A stretch of 64,000 nt of DNA from Tribonema minus (Eukaryota > Sar > Xanthophyceae > Tribonematales > Tribonemataceae). Numbering within the stretch: the first letter of the stretch is position 1; each line of letters opens with the position of its first letter. Position numbers and translations under genes: made by a program. The stretch spans positions 310,001 to 374,000 of the forward strand of contig JAFCMP010000514.1 in the NCBI GenBank assembly GCA_017506865.1. Direction: 5' to 3'. Below are positions 23,001-34,309 of this stretch, piece by piece. The notes beneath the pieces were generated by a model. That model saw nothing but the letters and a program-made list of their open reading frames with translations, made no database searches and was not told where the DNA came from.

Positions 23001-25311
23001 GTGACCGGGATCGGCGATGCCCTGAATGATCATGTCACTCAAGTGACCGAAACTGGCAATGCTGTGGATGATTTGTAACTACCTATAGTCTACTGCAGTA
23101 TGCATGGAATGCTTCGACAAAAACAAAGCAGTAATTTCTGTGAGTAGTTTTTCAAGTACAAGTAAAAGGAACATGATCATGTGCACACAACATTCCTGTG
23201 CATTGCGGACTCCAACGTGTCATGATGGCAGTCCATAGCCATCACTACACACACAGTGTGCTACTTCGTTGCTGCGACTTGTCACCAACTCTGCCACTGC
23301 GTCCGGCAGACCGTGAGAATAACAGCGTCACGACCTCAGTCACTTGATGAGTCACTTGATGATGCACTTTTGCTGTTGAAGTAGTAGTTTCAAATTTCAT
23401 GCTATGAAACTCATATGCGTGAGCATGTGACATGTCCCTATTGTTTTGATGCTTCTACAGGCAGAGCGAGAGAAGTACAGGGTGAGATCCACGTTGCTGG
23501 AGGCAGAGGTGGTCAAGGCGCGTCAGCAGTTGGACGATGCAACAGAGCTCAATGAGAGGTAAGCACACATGACAGGCACATCACCAACGTGTATGACCAT
23601 GCACCTACCTACATTGTGCTATATTGTATATGCTTGATGGCTGTGGTTGTATTCATTCGTTGTACAGAGAAGCATCACACTTGCAAACACAGGTCTGCGC
23701 ATGTGTGCACTTGAATATGCTTGCTGGCTGATGATCTATACGAAACTGCTTTGGAACAGTTACACAATTGGATTCGGAAACAGTACATGACGCTTCAGAT
23801 TGTGGCGGAGACAAGGTGTGCGCTGCAGCATTGCCGCATTGCATGCCTCCGCACAACTTGCAGTGCCGCTGCAGCGTTCGCGCCCTCTGCAGTGCGCACA
23901 CGCCTCACTGCACCGTGCAGTACGTACGCATTGCAACTTCAAACCCAGCTCAAGCCATACTCGCCACAGCCCTCACTACCGCCGCCTCTCTGCCTGGGCC
24001 ACCCCCCCAACCACCCAGGCTGACAGCGGAGAACCGGCAGTTACGCGCAGGCATCGCAGCAGCGCCTAGGCCCTCCGCTCCCGACGCTGCCGCCAGCGAC
24101 GCCATGGCAGCGGCGGCGCGCGCTGCGCAGCGTGCGCAGGCGGATCTGACGGCGAAAGTGGCGGCGCTGAGGCAGGAGCGGGAGGGGTTGCTGGGGGAGT
24201 TGGAGGGGGCGAGGGCGGGGTTGCAGCGCGCTAGGGAGGACACGGCGCTGGAGGCGCGGAGGCGGCGCGCCACGCGCGCGCAGTGGGATGCCGACGTTGC
24301 GCGACTGGAGCAGTGAGTGCGCAGTTGAAGCACATTGGGGATCAGTGGCCGTTGAAGTAGCAGCGGGTGCAGTTGAAGCAGACCTAAATGCGCAGTGGGA
24401 CTCTGACGTTGCGCGCTTGGAGTGATGTGAAGTTGAAGTAGGGGATCAGTGCCTGTTGAAGTAGGGTAGCAGCGGGTGCAAATGAAGCAGACCTATTTGC
24501 GCAACGGGACGCTGAAGTCGCGCGTTTGGAGCAGTGACTGCAGTTGAAGTACATGAGGGATCAGTGGCCGTTGAAGTAGGGGAGCAGCGGGTGCAGATAA
24601 AGCAGTCCTGAAGGGCTCCTGAAAGGGCAATGAGCGCAGCTGAAGCGCAGCAGCATGCCAACATTGCACACTTGGAGCAGCGACTGCGCACTTGAAGTTC
24701 TGTAGGGAAAAGCCAGTGATTGCAAGTTGGTGTAGGAGAGCACTGAGGAGGACAGTAACTGTCAAGTGAGGGAGCAAGAGAGCAGTGAGTGCGCAGTTGA
24801 AGAGGAGCACTGTGTGTAGTTTAAGTAGAAGAGTGGAGTTCGACTAGGAGTAGCAGTATGTTTGAGTATTGTCTGCATGTCACACAAACCCAGAGAGGAC
24901 CGCTGGCTGTACGAGCCTGCTAGAGCGGACACTTTCACTTTTCTGGTCACCATCGCGTCACGTCACACACACGCACTTGCACTTGTGCCTCCCATGTGTT
25001 GCAGGGAGCTGGACGATCAGCAGCGCGATCACAAAACGCAGATGGCCGAGGCACACCGGCAGCTCCGTAAGGCGCAGGAGCGCCTGCGCGCATCGCAACA
25101 GTTACGCACGCAGAAACCGCCGCCGCCGCCGTCGCTTTTGCAGCAGCGGCAACAGCGGCAGGGTCGACCTCAGCGACCACAAGGGGGCGCCAAGGGGGTA
25201 GGGGGGGGCGCGCGAAGTAGCAGGGCAGTGGTCATGCGGGATAGGGCGGAGGAAGAGCGGCAGCGGGTGTGGGCGCGCGCGCTGCAGTGCATGGACCTGT
25301 GGGGCATCTGA
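20043..25311 (+). CDS. Plastid-targeted-type coiled-coil protein (464 aa, 6 exons)
   Basis: Exons: 20043-20504, 21668-21790, 22357-22467, 23461-23558, 24019-24312, 25005-25311. All phases match and the total is 1395 nt. Residues 1-25 are a signal peptide with a hydrophobic core, followed by F26-T-P-P and a Ser/Arg/Ala-rich stretch. This fits the bipartite signal plus transit peptide used to enter secondary plastids, where F follows the cleavage site. An in-frame upstream ATG (19992) would bury the signal peptide and was not chosen. From about residue 105 almost to 400 the protein is Glu/Gln/Lys/Arg/Leu-rich heptad-like coiled coil (AEAD, QKAE-like, LEAEV, LRQEREGLLGELEGARAGL). The tail has a P-rich and basic Gln-rich stretch and ends in LQCMDLWGI. 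Exon 3 uses a GC donor. Function unknown; a structural or tethering role inside the plastid or its membranes is possible. Confidence 0.8.
20634..21149. mobile_element. Small non-autonomous TIR DNA transposon (MITE-like) in intron 1 of the coiled-coil gene
   Basis: The terminal inverted repeats are perfect over at least 30 bases: 20634-20663 against 21120-21149, beginning CCGTCTCATCGATAATC. Both ends are flanked by TA (20632-20633 and 21150-21151), as expected for TA target-site duplication (Tc1/mariner- or PIF-like insertion). The 516-base interior holds no transposase-like reading frame. The matched ends suggest a fairly recent insertion. Confidence 0.8.
24279..24690 (+). repeat. Tandem copies of exon 5 end plus 5' splice region inside intron 5
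   Basis: The end of exon 5 (from gcgcagtggga through the donor gtgagt) and about 75 bases of intron recur at about 24390, 24499 and, more diverged, about 24640. The period is near 110 bases. Each copy keeps the order gcgca(g/a)(t/c)ggga, gttgcgcg-like, ttggag, then gttgaag, gatcagtg, agcgggtgca. Confidence 0.8.
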
Positions 25312-26461
25312 GGCGCGATGGCGCAGACTCAGCAGCGCTCAACGTTGGTGCTCAGTGCTCAGCAGATGCACAGCGCTCAGCATATGCTCAGTGCCCCCCC
25401 CCCAGCACCTGCTCAAAAAAAGCGCATCTCGTCGCTGAGCAGATGCTCAGTCCGCAGCAACACAGCACTATGTGAAGCTTGGCCTGATGGGCCTCCAGCA
25501 GTGTAAATGTGAGCGCTTGCTACGGCACGCTGCGGCTCTGAGCAAGTCCCAGGAGGCATGAACGCATACTGCATGCTAGCTCAGCGTTCACCAACACGTT
25601 TAATTCAGTTTAATCGAGTTCCCTCACCCACCAATTCCTGCAGCTTCCCCATACAACGACTCCCTGCGGCTCTTGGCAAGTGCCGCCTGCGCCTGCGTCG
25701 GGTACTCAAACTGGCTGGGATGTCTTTGCTCCCAGAGAGAGACAAGCGCCATCATGATGCTGGCGCAAGCATTTGCAATGGGCGGACAGACGTTTCCAAC
25801 ATACTGAAGTATGCCACTTTGTAGTGTAAATATATGCTGTGGACTACCACCTGCTGCTTGTGCTTTCTGCTGCGCATTTGCTGTGCAGAAACTGCAATTG
25901 CGCATAATTCATGACGAATCCAACCAAGGCGTTGGGGGGAGCAATAAATACGCCGTTCTGCCGACAGTGCGGGGAACGTTGTTCTTTAAGGGTCATCGTG
26001 CAGCCAAGTGTTGCAGAACATTCAGCTTCAATCTCAACCACTGTCAAAACATCACCAAGCAGGCAGATGAAATCGCTGGCAACGCACAACATCACAAGGG
26101 ATGAAAAGGCTGGTAGATAATACACAGACAAACACAACCAGCACGCGGTGCTTCTCGCAGAGGTCCTGCCCCCTTGGGCAACATGATATATAGTACCACA
26201 TGGCAGGAAAATAAAAAGCTTTTGAACTTTTCGGTTTCCTCCGACGTAACTGTCAGCTCTCCCATGTGTTGCCTGCACAGACAGTCTCGGCGTTTCACGT
26301 CTAGGAGCTGCGCGCGCTCTCTCTCTACTCAGCAGCGGACCTACCCCCCGCAAAGAATCTGAAATCTGCACACGCTCTCAGCAGGGAGCCATCCACCGCT
26401 GTGCGCCCACTTTGCAAAAACGAGGACCTGATTAGGTAGCGGGGCCCTGCGTGAAGCCGCA
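25312..26461. other. Intergenic region, with a possible minus-strand exon
   Basis: The first 170 bases are the likely 3' UTR of the coiled-coil gene, rich in GCTCAG words and with a run of Cs. The middle may hold the end of a minus-strand gene (separate entry). The right part is the 5' flank of the first BTB gene and resembles the flanks of its two paralogues. Confidence 0.45.
25624..25803 (-). CDS. Possible terminal exon of an unidentified minus-strand gene
   Basis: After an acceptor-like CATACTTCAG, a 59-codon frame reads YVGNVCPPIANACASIMMAL and ends YGEAAGIGG before a stop, with a hydrophobic stretch and no low complexity. Upstream open frames to about 26300 (for example one reading APPNALVGFVMNYAQLQF) could be earlier exons, but no donor gives a matching phase that can be defended. 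Not recognised as any family. It may be a gene remnant. Confidence 0.25.
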   Translation of the reverse strand, partial: YVGNVCPPIANACASIMMALVSLWEQRHPSQFEYPTQAQAALAKSRRESLYGEAAGIGG

Positions 26462-27968
26462 ATGGCCTCAGGCACGTTAGAGGATCTGAGCGCTAACTTT
26501 GCCTCTCTGTCAGCAGCCCTGCAGAAGGCGGAAGCCGACATTGTTGCGGACAGGGTGAGTGAGGGTGCTCATGGTTCTCAGAGGCGCACGTGAGGCAGCA
26601 AGCCTGCAACATGGATGCATTCATGATTGTACACTGCAAGGCCACTACTTGCGGGCCCTGGCCACGTATAACAACTTGTCAACAAGTGACCTTGTGTGGC
26701 AGCATGCAGGGATGCAAGCATGCATGACTCATCATATGGGCAGGCAGCGTTGGCTACATCACAACAGAACCAGCAATTGTCCGTGCGTTGGACGGTGACA
26801 CCAGTTCCTTATGTAATCTTTTGAGCAGGCAAAACTGCAAGCCGAGAAGGACGCCTGGGAGTGCACTGCCAATAAGCTTGTACGCACCATGTCCTCTGCA
26901 CTTATCAAGCTCAACATTGGCGGCAAGCGGTTTGAGACTTCTGCAACGACACTGAGGTATGGTGCGCTGCAGCATTTGCAATGTCTACGGCATGTGATAA
27001 TGCAGTTGTGGCATCGATATTTGCAAGCTACCATGCACATGCATGTATTACTCGTGGCCAACACGTGATGATGCACGCATTACTGTGCAATGAACTTCTT
27101 GAAGGTGTCAAACGTGGCAACTGGTGATGACGCAAACATCATGAAAGAATCCGTCAATGCGCAACAGTGATACCAAAGCATTCTTCACTCTTATTTTCTG
27201 ACCTACCGGCAAGATGACATCGCCTCATTGCTGCATAGGCATGCACCTGGCAGGTCCAAGGAGGGTTCCTACTTTTCCGGCATGCTCAGTGGGCGCTGGG
27301 ACCTGCAGGCGTGCGAAGACGGCAGCTACTTCATCGATCGCGACCCGTGTGCTTTTCCGCACATACTCAACCACCTACGGGGCATAGAGCCAGATATTAC
27401 GCTTCTCACCAAGGCAGAGCTGGCGGCGCTGAGACGAGAAGCAGGCTTTTACGGACTCACAGACCTGCCTGATGCGATAACCCCCTTACCTGCAGTGTTT
27501 GCGCCTGGGCTAAACTACACGTTGTCTGCCGATCAGCGCAAGGCAACAAAGGCAAACCTTGAAGGCTGGGGCAGCTCCGATACTGCCATTGTGCTGGGGC
27601 CACAGCTGGTGGCTGAGGTGATGCTCACCGTCTGCATCAGTAGCGGCAACAGTATTATGATTGGCGCTGCCTCACTGGACATCGGGCAGACACAAGCGTA
27701 TGTTCATGTGGAAAATGGCTTTTATCTGTCAACATACGATGGGACCCTGTACGCTCAAGGGGGAGTTTCAGGCAAGGCATACGGAGCAAGAGTTGAACCA
27801 GGTTCCACTGTAAGTGTGCTCATGGACGCTGTTGGCAACCTCTCCTTCATTGTGAATGGTGTCGACAAGGGAGTAGCCTACACAGCTGCCGCCGTAGGCC
27901 GCATTCCTCTGCGCTTGGTTGTTGTCATCGGCTCACCAGCCGCCACAGTAGAGCTGGTGTCACTGTAA
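26462..27968 (+). CDS. BTB/T1 (KCTD-type) plus SPRY-like protein, paralogue 1 (311 aa)
   Basis: Exons: 26462-26554, 26829-26956, 27254-27968; phases match. A short coiled coil (QKAEADIVADR, AKLQAEKDAWE) leads into a T1/BTB domain at about residues 52-145, with the hallmarks IKLNIGGKRFETSATTL, DGSYFIDRDP, ILNHLRG and DFYGLTDL-like. Such domains oligomerise, and in animal KCTD proteins often bridge to cullin-3 ubiquitin ligases. Residues about 165-311 form a SPRY-like beta domain (IMIGAASLDI, NGFYLS..DGTLYAQGG, GSTVSVLMD, LSFIVNG, GVAYTA, LRLVVV). The start was chosen because paralogue 3 has a first exon of exactly the same length (93 nt) in the same place. Target and process are unknown; a cytosolic ubiquitin-ligase adaptor is a reasonable inference. 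Confidence 0.8.
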
Positions 27969-28565
27969 AGAAGGCAACATGTCAGATGCAGACTCAGGCG
28001 CTAATGCGCATTCTGCATGGTAGGGTGCTGTCAACATATGCAGAGGCGCCAATAATACGGCATGATATCAATTGAAGGTGGCCGCTGCGTGTGTAGTCCG
28101 CTTATCTGATGCTGCACGGGTTTCCGTACGCAACATAGCGTTCAGTGTGAACTGCAATCTCTGTATCTAGCGCTTGTCAAGGTCACGCACCCAGTTCGGT
28201 CCACAGCACATCAGACAAGACTCGCGCAGACGGTGACGCATTGCAATATAATGGGAGCGCTGCTGCATGCGGCAGGCACAAGTATGTCACCGTGTGCATT
28301 GTTTGGAGCCTTTGGCGCTTTGATCGTTGCACTCGCAGAGGCGTGCTGCATACGTATTGCACATCACTCTTGTGAAAGCTGCGACACCTGTGTTGTGGAT
28401 GAGGCGGGCGCTGTGTCAAACCTTATAAAAAAACTATAACGCTGGCATCTTCACATCAGCCACATCACCATTTGTGATGACCTTCAACGCAGCTTTGTTG
28501 CGTATTGGAATAAGATGGCTGCTCAACTCGGGGGGCGGAGCATGTCTGTTGGCGGAGCATTCTTT
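27969..28565. repeat. 3' flank of BTB paralogue 1, part of the duplicated unit
   Basis: No gene is seen. The sequence is homologous to 32645-33275 and 36539-37310. Shared blocks are 'gcgtgctgcat', 'attgcacat', 'tgtgaaagctgc', 'caccatttgtgatgacc' and a closing 'gtctgttgg..gagcatt'. The duplication that made the three genes therefore ran about 600 bases past the stop codon. Confidence 0.7.
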
Positions 28566-28577
28566 TAGAATAATACT

Positions 28578-30528
28578 TTGCAAGCCATGCAGCTACCACT
28601 GCCAGACGTCAGAGCACATGCAGCAGGCACGGTAGCACTGCACCGGCTATGTCCACAAGCAAGATCCCACTCAACAGTGATTGCAATGTTTGCACGCACC
28701 GAGGCAAAGTACCTGAAAACGCAATCAATGCAAACTTCTACTGACAAGAGAGCGTTCGTGTGTGGGGGTCGTCGTGAAACCAATTTCACTTCAATAGCGA
28801 CGACCCTTCGTGCCCCCGGCACCGACCGCCTGGTTGCGGAGGTGGTGCAGATGAAGGGTGTGCAGGCGGCCTTTTCCATTCTGCGTGTTGCCGTCCCCGC
28901 CCGCACAGGGCATGTCGAGCGCAACACGGCGCCGACCCTCACGCACGAGGAGCTACGGCGCTTTGACGCCATCACGCTAGCGGCTGTGGCCGCATTGGCG
29001 AAAGAGCCATCGGCGGGTCTTACGTCGCCGGCCCACGAGGGCGCGCCGGCGGCCGGTGACGATCGCCGCGGCCCGCCGGCGGTCGCGGCGGCGGCAGTGC
29101 CGCCGTCTCCGTGGGCGACGGCAGTGGCATGGATACGCGGCGCCGACTAGGGTGGCAAGGCCCCTGCGACGCTGCCAACACATCAACAGGTACGCGTGGA
29201 TGATCTGCGGCTGGGGAGCGGCGGCTTTGGCGTGCTGGGCGCGGCGCCGCGTGCATGTGCCGCATTTGATGCACGCACCCTCGAGTGCATGGGACCGGCA
29301 CTGGCGGCGTTTCCAGTCGCGGCACGCAGCCGCATCCTGGAGCACGCCCGCTACGGCTTCACCTTCACACAGATAGCTACGTGCCTGCAGCACTGCTGGC
29401 AGCGACGCGCCGCAGGGGCCCTTGCACTGCTCCTGCCCTCGGTCTGGTACCGGGACTGGCGCCAGGACGACGGCGCATGGCGGGCGCTGCGCGATCTGCT
29501 GCAACGGGCAGGCGGAGCTGCGGGGCTGGGCATGCGGACTCGCGCCGGCGCGCGCCGCGCTGCGCCAGCGGTGGCGCGCGAGCCAGGCTCCGCCCACACC
29601 CCGCCGGCCGCCGTGCTGCCGCGGTGTCAAGCGGCGCTATCACGGGTGCTAGACGCAGCGCTCGCCGCCACACAGCTGCGCCGGCTTGAAGCAGCAAATG
29701 CGTTGGAAGAAGTTGCGGCGTGGTGCAGCGGCGCCTCTAGGGGAGCCATGGGTTTCTTGGCGCAATTGCCGAGCACTGACCCAGCGGAGACCATGTCGCC
29801 GCCAGAATTCCGCGAGACGCTGCGACGCCACTGGCACCTGGTCGTCACGGTAGAGCGCCCCGCCCCCACTGCCGTGCGGTGCACCAGGTGCCATAAATCA
29901 AGTGGACTCAGGCGCACACCTGCGCCGCTGCACACAAGGGCTTAACTTCATGCGACACAACTTGCTCGCGGACACGCTCTATCAGCTGCTCAAGCAGGTG
30001 GCCCACCTCCGCAATCTCGACCGGGACACCCTTGCCCCCTTCCGCCGCTTCGCGGCGGGCCACGGGGTTCACAAGTTCATGGACATCGTTTTTGGCAGCA
30101 GCCAGGTCTGCCTGTCGGTCCCGAATGTGCACCCCAGCGCAGAAGCAGGAGCGGCAGGGCGGTGCACTAAACTGTGCGGCGGCTTTGAAGTTGTTGTAGA
30201 CGTCACCATACGTGACAGCTCTTGCCCTTACCGCCTCTATTGGGCTCAGGGGTGCGCGCACATTGTGCAGCGCGTGCTTATATTGACTTCACAGGAAAAG
30301 CTGGATGCATACGTAGTCTCAGGGGCCTTGCACCCCACTACACAAAGTGTTACATTTTCCGCAGCCTTTGACCACTTCGGCGCTATGTCATGCGACACCC
30401 AAGCGCTGCTACACGCACTCGCCGAGCAGAGCTCGCAGGGCAGCTACAATCTCGTGCAGCGCGTTGCCTTCTGGCGCCGCCGCACCTCCCTCGCGCTGAA
30501 GCGCGCGCTCACACGTGTCGGTGACTGA
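28578..30528 (+). mobile_element. Broken non-LTR-type (LINE-like) retroelement relic, 3' part only
   Basis: Three successive plus-strand frames show features found downstream of reverse transcriptase in this class of element: a stretch like QMKGVQAAFSILRVAVPART with a following RRFDA, then LGSGGFGVLGAAP, then HLRRC...MRHNLLADTLYQLL, VVVDVTIRD, and a closing FDHFGAMSCDTQALL and FWRRRTSLALKRALTR. The reverse transcriptase core itself is absent, so the copy is truncated at its 5' end. The reading frame is interrupted and the copy cannot be active. It begins just where the duplicated 3' flank of BTB paralogue 1 ends, so it separates paralogues 1 and 2. Family assignment rests on remembered motif order and is moderate. 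Confidence 0.6.
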
Positions 30529-30749
30529 CAACTGGAACGCAGTCATAGCCCCTGATGGCATTGTCAGCGACTACCGCCGTATCGCACTGTAGCAGGTGCC
30601 ACGCCTCCTACACCCACAGACTATACAACTTCAACTTCAATGATTTGGTCAAAATGATCAGACCTACCTCTGGTCACCCTAGACCTTGACGTGTGATTGA
30701 GAGGTGGCCTGACCTTAGGTCTAAGGAAAATTGAGGTGGTGCAACGAGA

Positions 30750-32644
30750 TTGGGCCGGCACAGCAATCACAGCTTTGGCAGCAGGTTAAAGGCATTATCT
30801 CTCTCACTGTCCAAGCTCTCTCAAGAGCGGCCGTTCTCACTAAGAAGGTGCGTAAGCGCCTGCGAGGGCCCCGCAAGCAGTCTGCCGTGTTGCTGCCTCA
30901 CTGCGTGCTCTCATTCAGCCAGTCCCACAAACGACGACCCGCAGTCTCTGAACGAGGCAGCAGCGAGCCTCACGACCGCTGTGCAGCCCAATGTCACCGA
31001 TTCAGCTACAAGCGACTTGAGCACCGGTGCGTCCGCCACATTGCAGGCCCGCGATCGCCACCTCAGCCACGTTGGAGGACCTGGCCATCAAGTCCGCCTC
31101 TCTGACAGCAGCCCCCTGCAGCAGGCGGAAGCCGACATGGTTGTAGACAGTGTGAGTGAGGGCCCTGGTCACGGTGCATATGGCTCTATTACGTTCGTCA
31201 GCTAGTTTGCAATATGGATGTGCTCATGATTGTGCACTGCAAGGCCGCTACTTGCGGACCCTGGGCCATGTACAACATGTTGTCACCAACTGACCAAGTG
31301 GACAGCATGCAAGGGGATGCGAAAATGCACCATGGCACCAAGGGGGTCCAGAAGAGAAAAGACCCCCTTGGTGGCAGGACTCAGCATACGGCAGGCAGCG
31401 TTGTCTACATCAAGGAGACCAGAAAATGTTCGCTATGCAACGAACGCTCACACCAATTCCTCTTGCAATTCTTTGAGCAGGCAAAACTGCAAGCTGAGAA
31501 GGACGCCTGGGAGGGCACTGCCAACAAGCTCGTGCGCACGTCCCATGCACCCATCAAGCTCAACATCGGCGGCAAGCGGTTTGAGACTTCTGCAACGACA
31601 CTGAGGTATGATGAGCTTCGACATTTTGTGTGTCCGCACAATGCTATGTTGTAGTTGTGTCACATGGATCTTTGCACGCAACCCTCACATGCAGTGCATG
31701 CATTATCTGTGGCCTATTGGTGATGATGCACACATCACAACACAATCTGTCAATGTGCGATGTAGGTAACAGATGTGGCAACTGACGATTATGCACACAT
31801 CATGACAGAATCTGTCATTGTGCAACGGTGCTACCAGATTATATTTTGCGTTTTTCCGTTGATCCGCCTCCAAGCTGAAGTCGACTCATTGCTGCATACC
31901 ATGTGCCCTGGCAGGTCCAACCTGCAGGGCTCCTTTTTCTCCGCCTGGCTCAGTGGACGCTGGGACCTACAGGCGTGTAAGGAGGATGGCAGCTTCTTCA
32001 TCCACCGCGACCCTACAACTTTTCGTCACATCCTCAATCATCTACGGGGCGTGGATCTGGACGTTGAGCTTCTCATTAAGGCAGAGCTAGCGGAGCTGAG
32101 GCGAGAAGCAGACTTTTATGGACTCACAGACCTGATCGATGTATTGGACCCCCCCACCACAGTGTTTGCGCGTGGACCAAATTACACGTTGTCTGACGAT
32201 CAGCGCAAGGCGACGAAGGCAAAGGCTGGGAGAGCTCTCAGACCGCCATTGTGCTGGGGCCACGGCTGGCTGGCGGCTGATGCGACGCTCACCGTCCGCA
32301 TCAGCAGCGGCAGCAATATTATGGTTGGCGCTGCCTCACTGGACATCAGCCAGACACAAGCGTACGTTTTTCAGCAAAATGGCTTCTATCTGTCAGCGTG
32401 TGACGGAACCCTGTACGCTCAAGGTAACATCAACAACAAGGCATACGGAGCAAAACCTGTACGAGGTTCCACAGTGACTGTGGGTGTGCTCCTGGACGCT
32501 GCTGGCAACCTCTCCTTCTTTGTAGATGGCATTAATAAGGGAGTAGCCTACACCGCTGCTCAGGCTGCCGTAGGCCACATGCCCCTGCGCCTGGTTGTGG
32601 TCATCTACTCAGCGGCAGGCACAGTAGAGCTCGTGTCGCCGTAA
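30750..32644 (+). CDS. BTB/T1 plus SPRY-like protein, paralogue 2 (N-terminus uncertain, about 418 aa)
   Basis: Exons 30750-31151 (doubtful), 31481-31605 and 31915-32644; phases match. The T1 domain (IKLNIGGKRFETSATTL, DGSFFIHRDP, ILNHLRG, DFYGLTDL) and the SPRY-like domain are as in paralogue 1. Two oddities stand out. First, the place matching the start codon of paralogues 1 and 3 reads ATC, and the following exon is shifted by an extra C, so the protein must start elsewhere; the open frame from 30750 is one option and gives an unrelated Ser-rich N-terminus. Second, between DQRKATKA and TLTVRIS the DNA matches its sisters but is read in another frame over about 20 codons, because a 7-base loss is offset by a nearby 4-base gain. 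The motif GWGS...TAIVLGP is therefore lost. It may be decaying or newly diverged. Confidence 0.6.
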
Positions 32645-33340
32645 AGGAGGCAAAACGTCAGATGCAGGCTCAAGCAATTGGTGCAAATTTAAGGAGTTCC
32701 TCTGTGAGGGTGCTGCTCATAGTATGTGCAGGGGCGCAAATGATACGACATACTTCGGAGTATCATCAAATGAAGATGGCTGCGGCTTGTGTACTCATGG
32801 ACTTGTGTTTACAGAGGCCCCAAGTGCGCTTCACTTGCCCATTGCTGTGCTGCCCATTTGTCCACTTGCAGTGTAGCATTCTGCTGCTGTCTCTGCATCA
32901 GTACTGGTCAGCCGTGCGTACCCCCTTGTGTCAACTTTACATGAGAGAGGCCCACGCGCCTCGCTTTATGCACTAGTGCACCAATACGTCACTAGGTGCG
33001 TTGTCGGTAATGCCTTTGGGTGCTTCAAGTTGTTCCCCCGCTCGCGATGGCGTGCTGCATTCGTATTGCACATCGGTTGTGTGAAAGCTGCGAACTTGTA
33101 GTGTGGATGCAGCGTGTCAGGGCATATGGAATGTACAAACGCATACATCTGCAATCAGACAAATCACCATTTGTAATGAGCCTCAGTGCACATTTGTTGC
33201 GTATTTGGCTAGGAACCACTTCTGCTCAATTCAGGGGGTGAGCACGTCTGTTGGCAGACCATGCATTTGCAGGCATACTTCGCGATTCGCGATCGCTCGC
33301 GTCATGCGACTACCACCACAAGAGCATCAGGGCAAGTGTT
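32645..33340. repeat. 3' flank of BTB paralogue 2, part of the duplicated unit
   Basis: No gene is seen. The sequence is homologous to the flanks of paralogues 1 and 3 up to about 33275 (gtgctgcattcgtattgcacat, tgtgaaagctgc, caccatttgtaatgagc, gtctgttggcagaccat). Confidence 0.65.
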
Positions 33341-33700
33341 CAGCAGCATCAACGTGCAGGGGCAGATTATTCAAAGCTTAAGCTGCTGGAGGCCGTTGCT
33401 ACGGAGTACGCAAGCAGGATGGTGGTCCCCGGAGCAGCCGTTAGTATAGCATGAAAATGCATAACACAGGCACGCATACGCTCAGCATTCTCGGCAGCGC
33501 TCCACATGACGTACTCCCTGCGTGTGATGACACACAACATGTGGCTGAGTCTACAGCAGGAAAATCTGTCGACAGATGGACGAGGATGTAGTGGGTGGGA
33601 TGATGCCTTTGGGCGACGTCATTTACTACATGTGGCTGTCATGGAGACACTTTCAAATTGTCACATGGCATATAGATTTCATACCATGTATAAGCTTTAA
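33341..33700 (+). pseudogene. Gene remnant A (LLEAVATEYASRM type)
   Basis: A short frame reads KLLEAVATEYASRMVVPGAA, and matching DNA continues to about 33700 through cggcagcgctccacatg, gacacac, atggagacactttcaaattgtcaca and a closing atacag-like block. The same order occurs in remnant B at 34310-34620, about 960 bases downstream. The frames are short and interrupted, so both look like pieces of one decayed duplicated host gene. The parent family is not recognised. Confidence 0.45.
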
Positions 33701-34309
33701 TTGACGAATCATCTGGGCTTTCTGGCGCCCTGGGCGAGAATTAACAAAAAGAACAGCATATGCAGTGCACGCAGCGACTCTGGCATCGCTCTAGAGCTGC
33801 TGCAGATGTGCATTTGGCTTTACTACATGCTCCCATGCCTGACCTCATTTCAAGCCATGAAGGTGCACGCACCTGGCCTAATAAGTCAGCAGGCAGATCT
33901 TCTCCCTTTCAGACCGGCAGCTCGCTTTCGGTTGACATGCGCCGCTTGAACTTGAAGTTGAAGGAAGCCGCCTACTCGACAGCGTCACCTGCATCGACAC
34001 CACGCAAACGCGTACTTCAAGTCTTTAACACCTCAAGTCAGTACAAAATCGACACAGTGGTGATAGTTTTGGGGACAGGATGCCCCCTTTCTGCAGTGCC
34101 GCTTGCAAATGGTGGGGGTGCAGCCTTGCTCCAGATCTCGAGACATGCAGCCTGCACGCTTTTGCCTCCAGTTGACCCACATACAGAGATTTGCCCCCCC
34201 CCCCCCTTCAATGTACATACATTCTGGTCATTATGATCAGAATTGCTACAAACTTCAAGTTGCCACCTTGGCAATCCGAGTCTGGTCATTTGGCAGCATC
34301 GGGGAGCAC
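33701..34309. other. Spacer between the gene remnants; no gene called
   Basis: No coding signal is supported here. It includes a run of Cs near 34195-34206 and the usual ACTTCAA/TTGAAGT words near 33948-34022. Confidence 0.5.
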
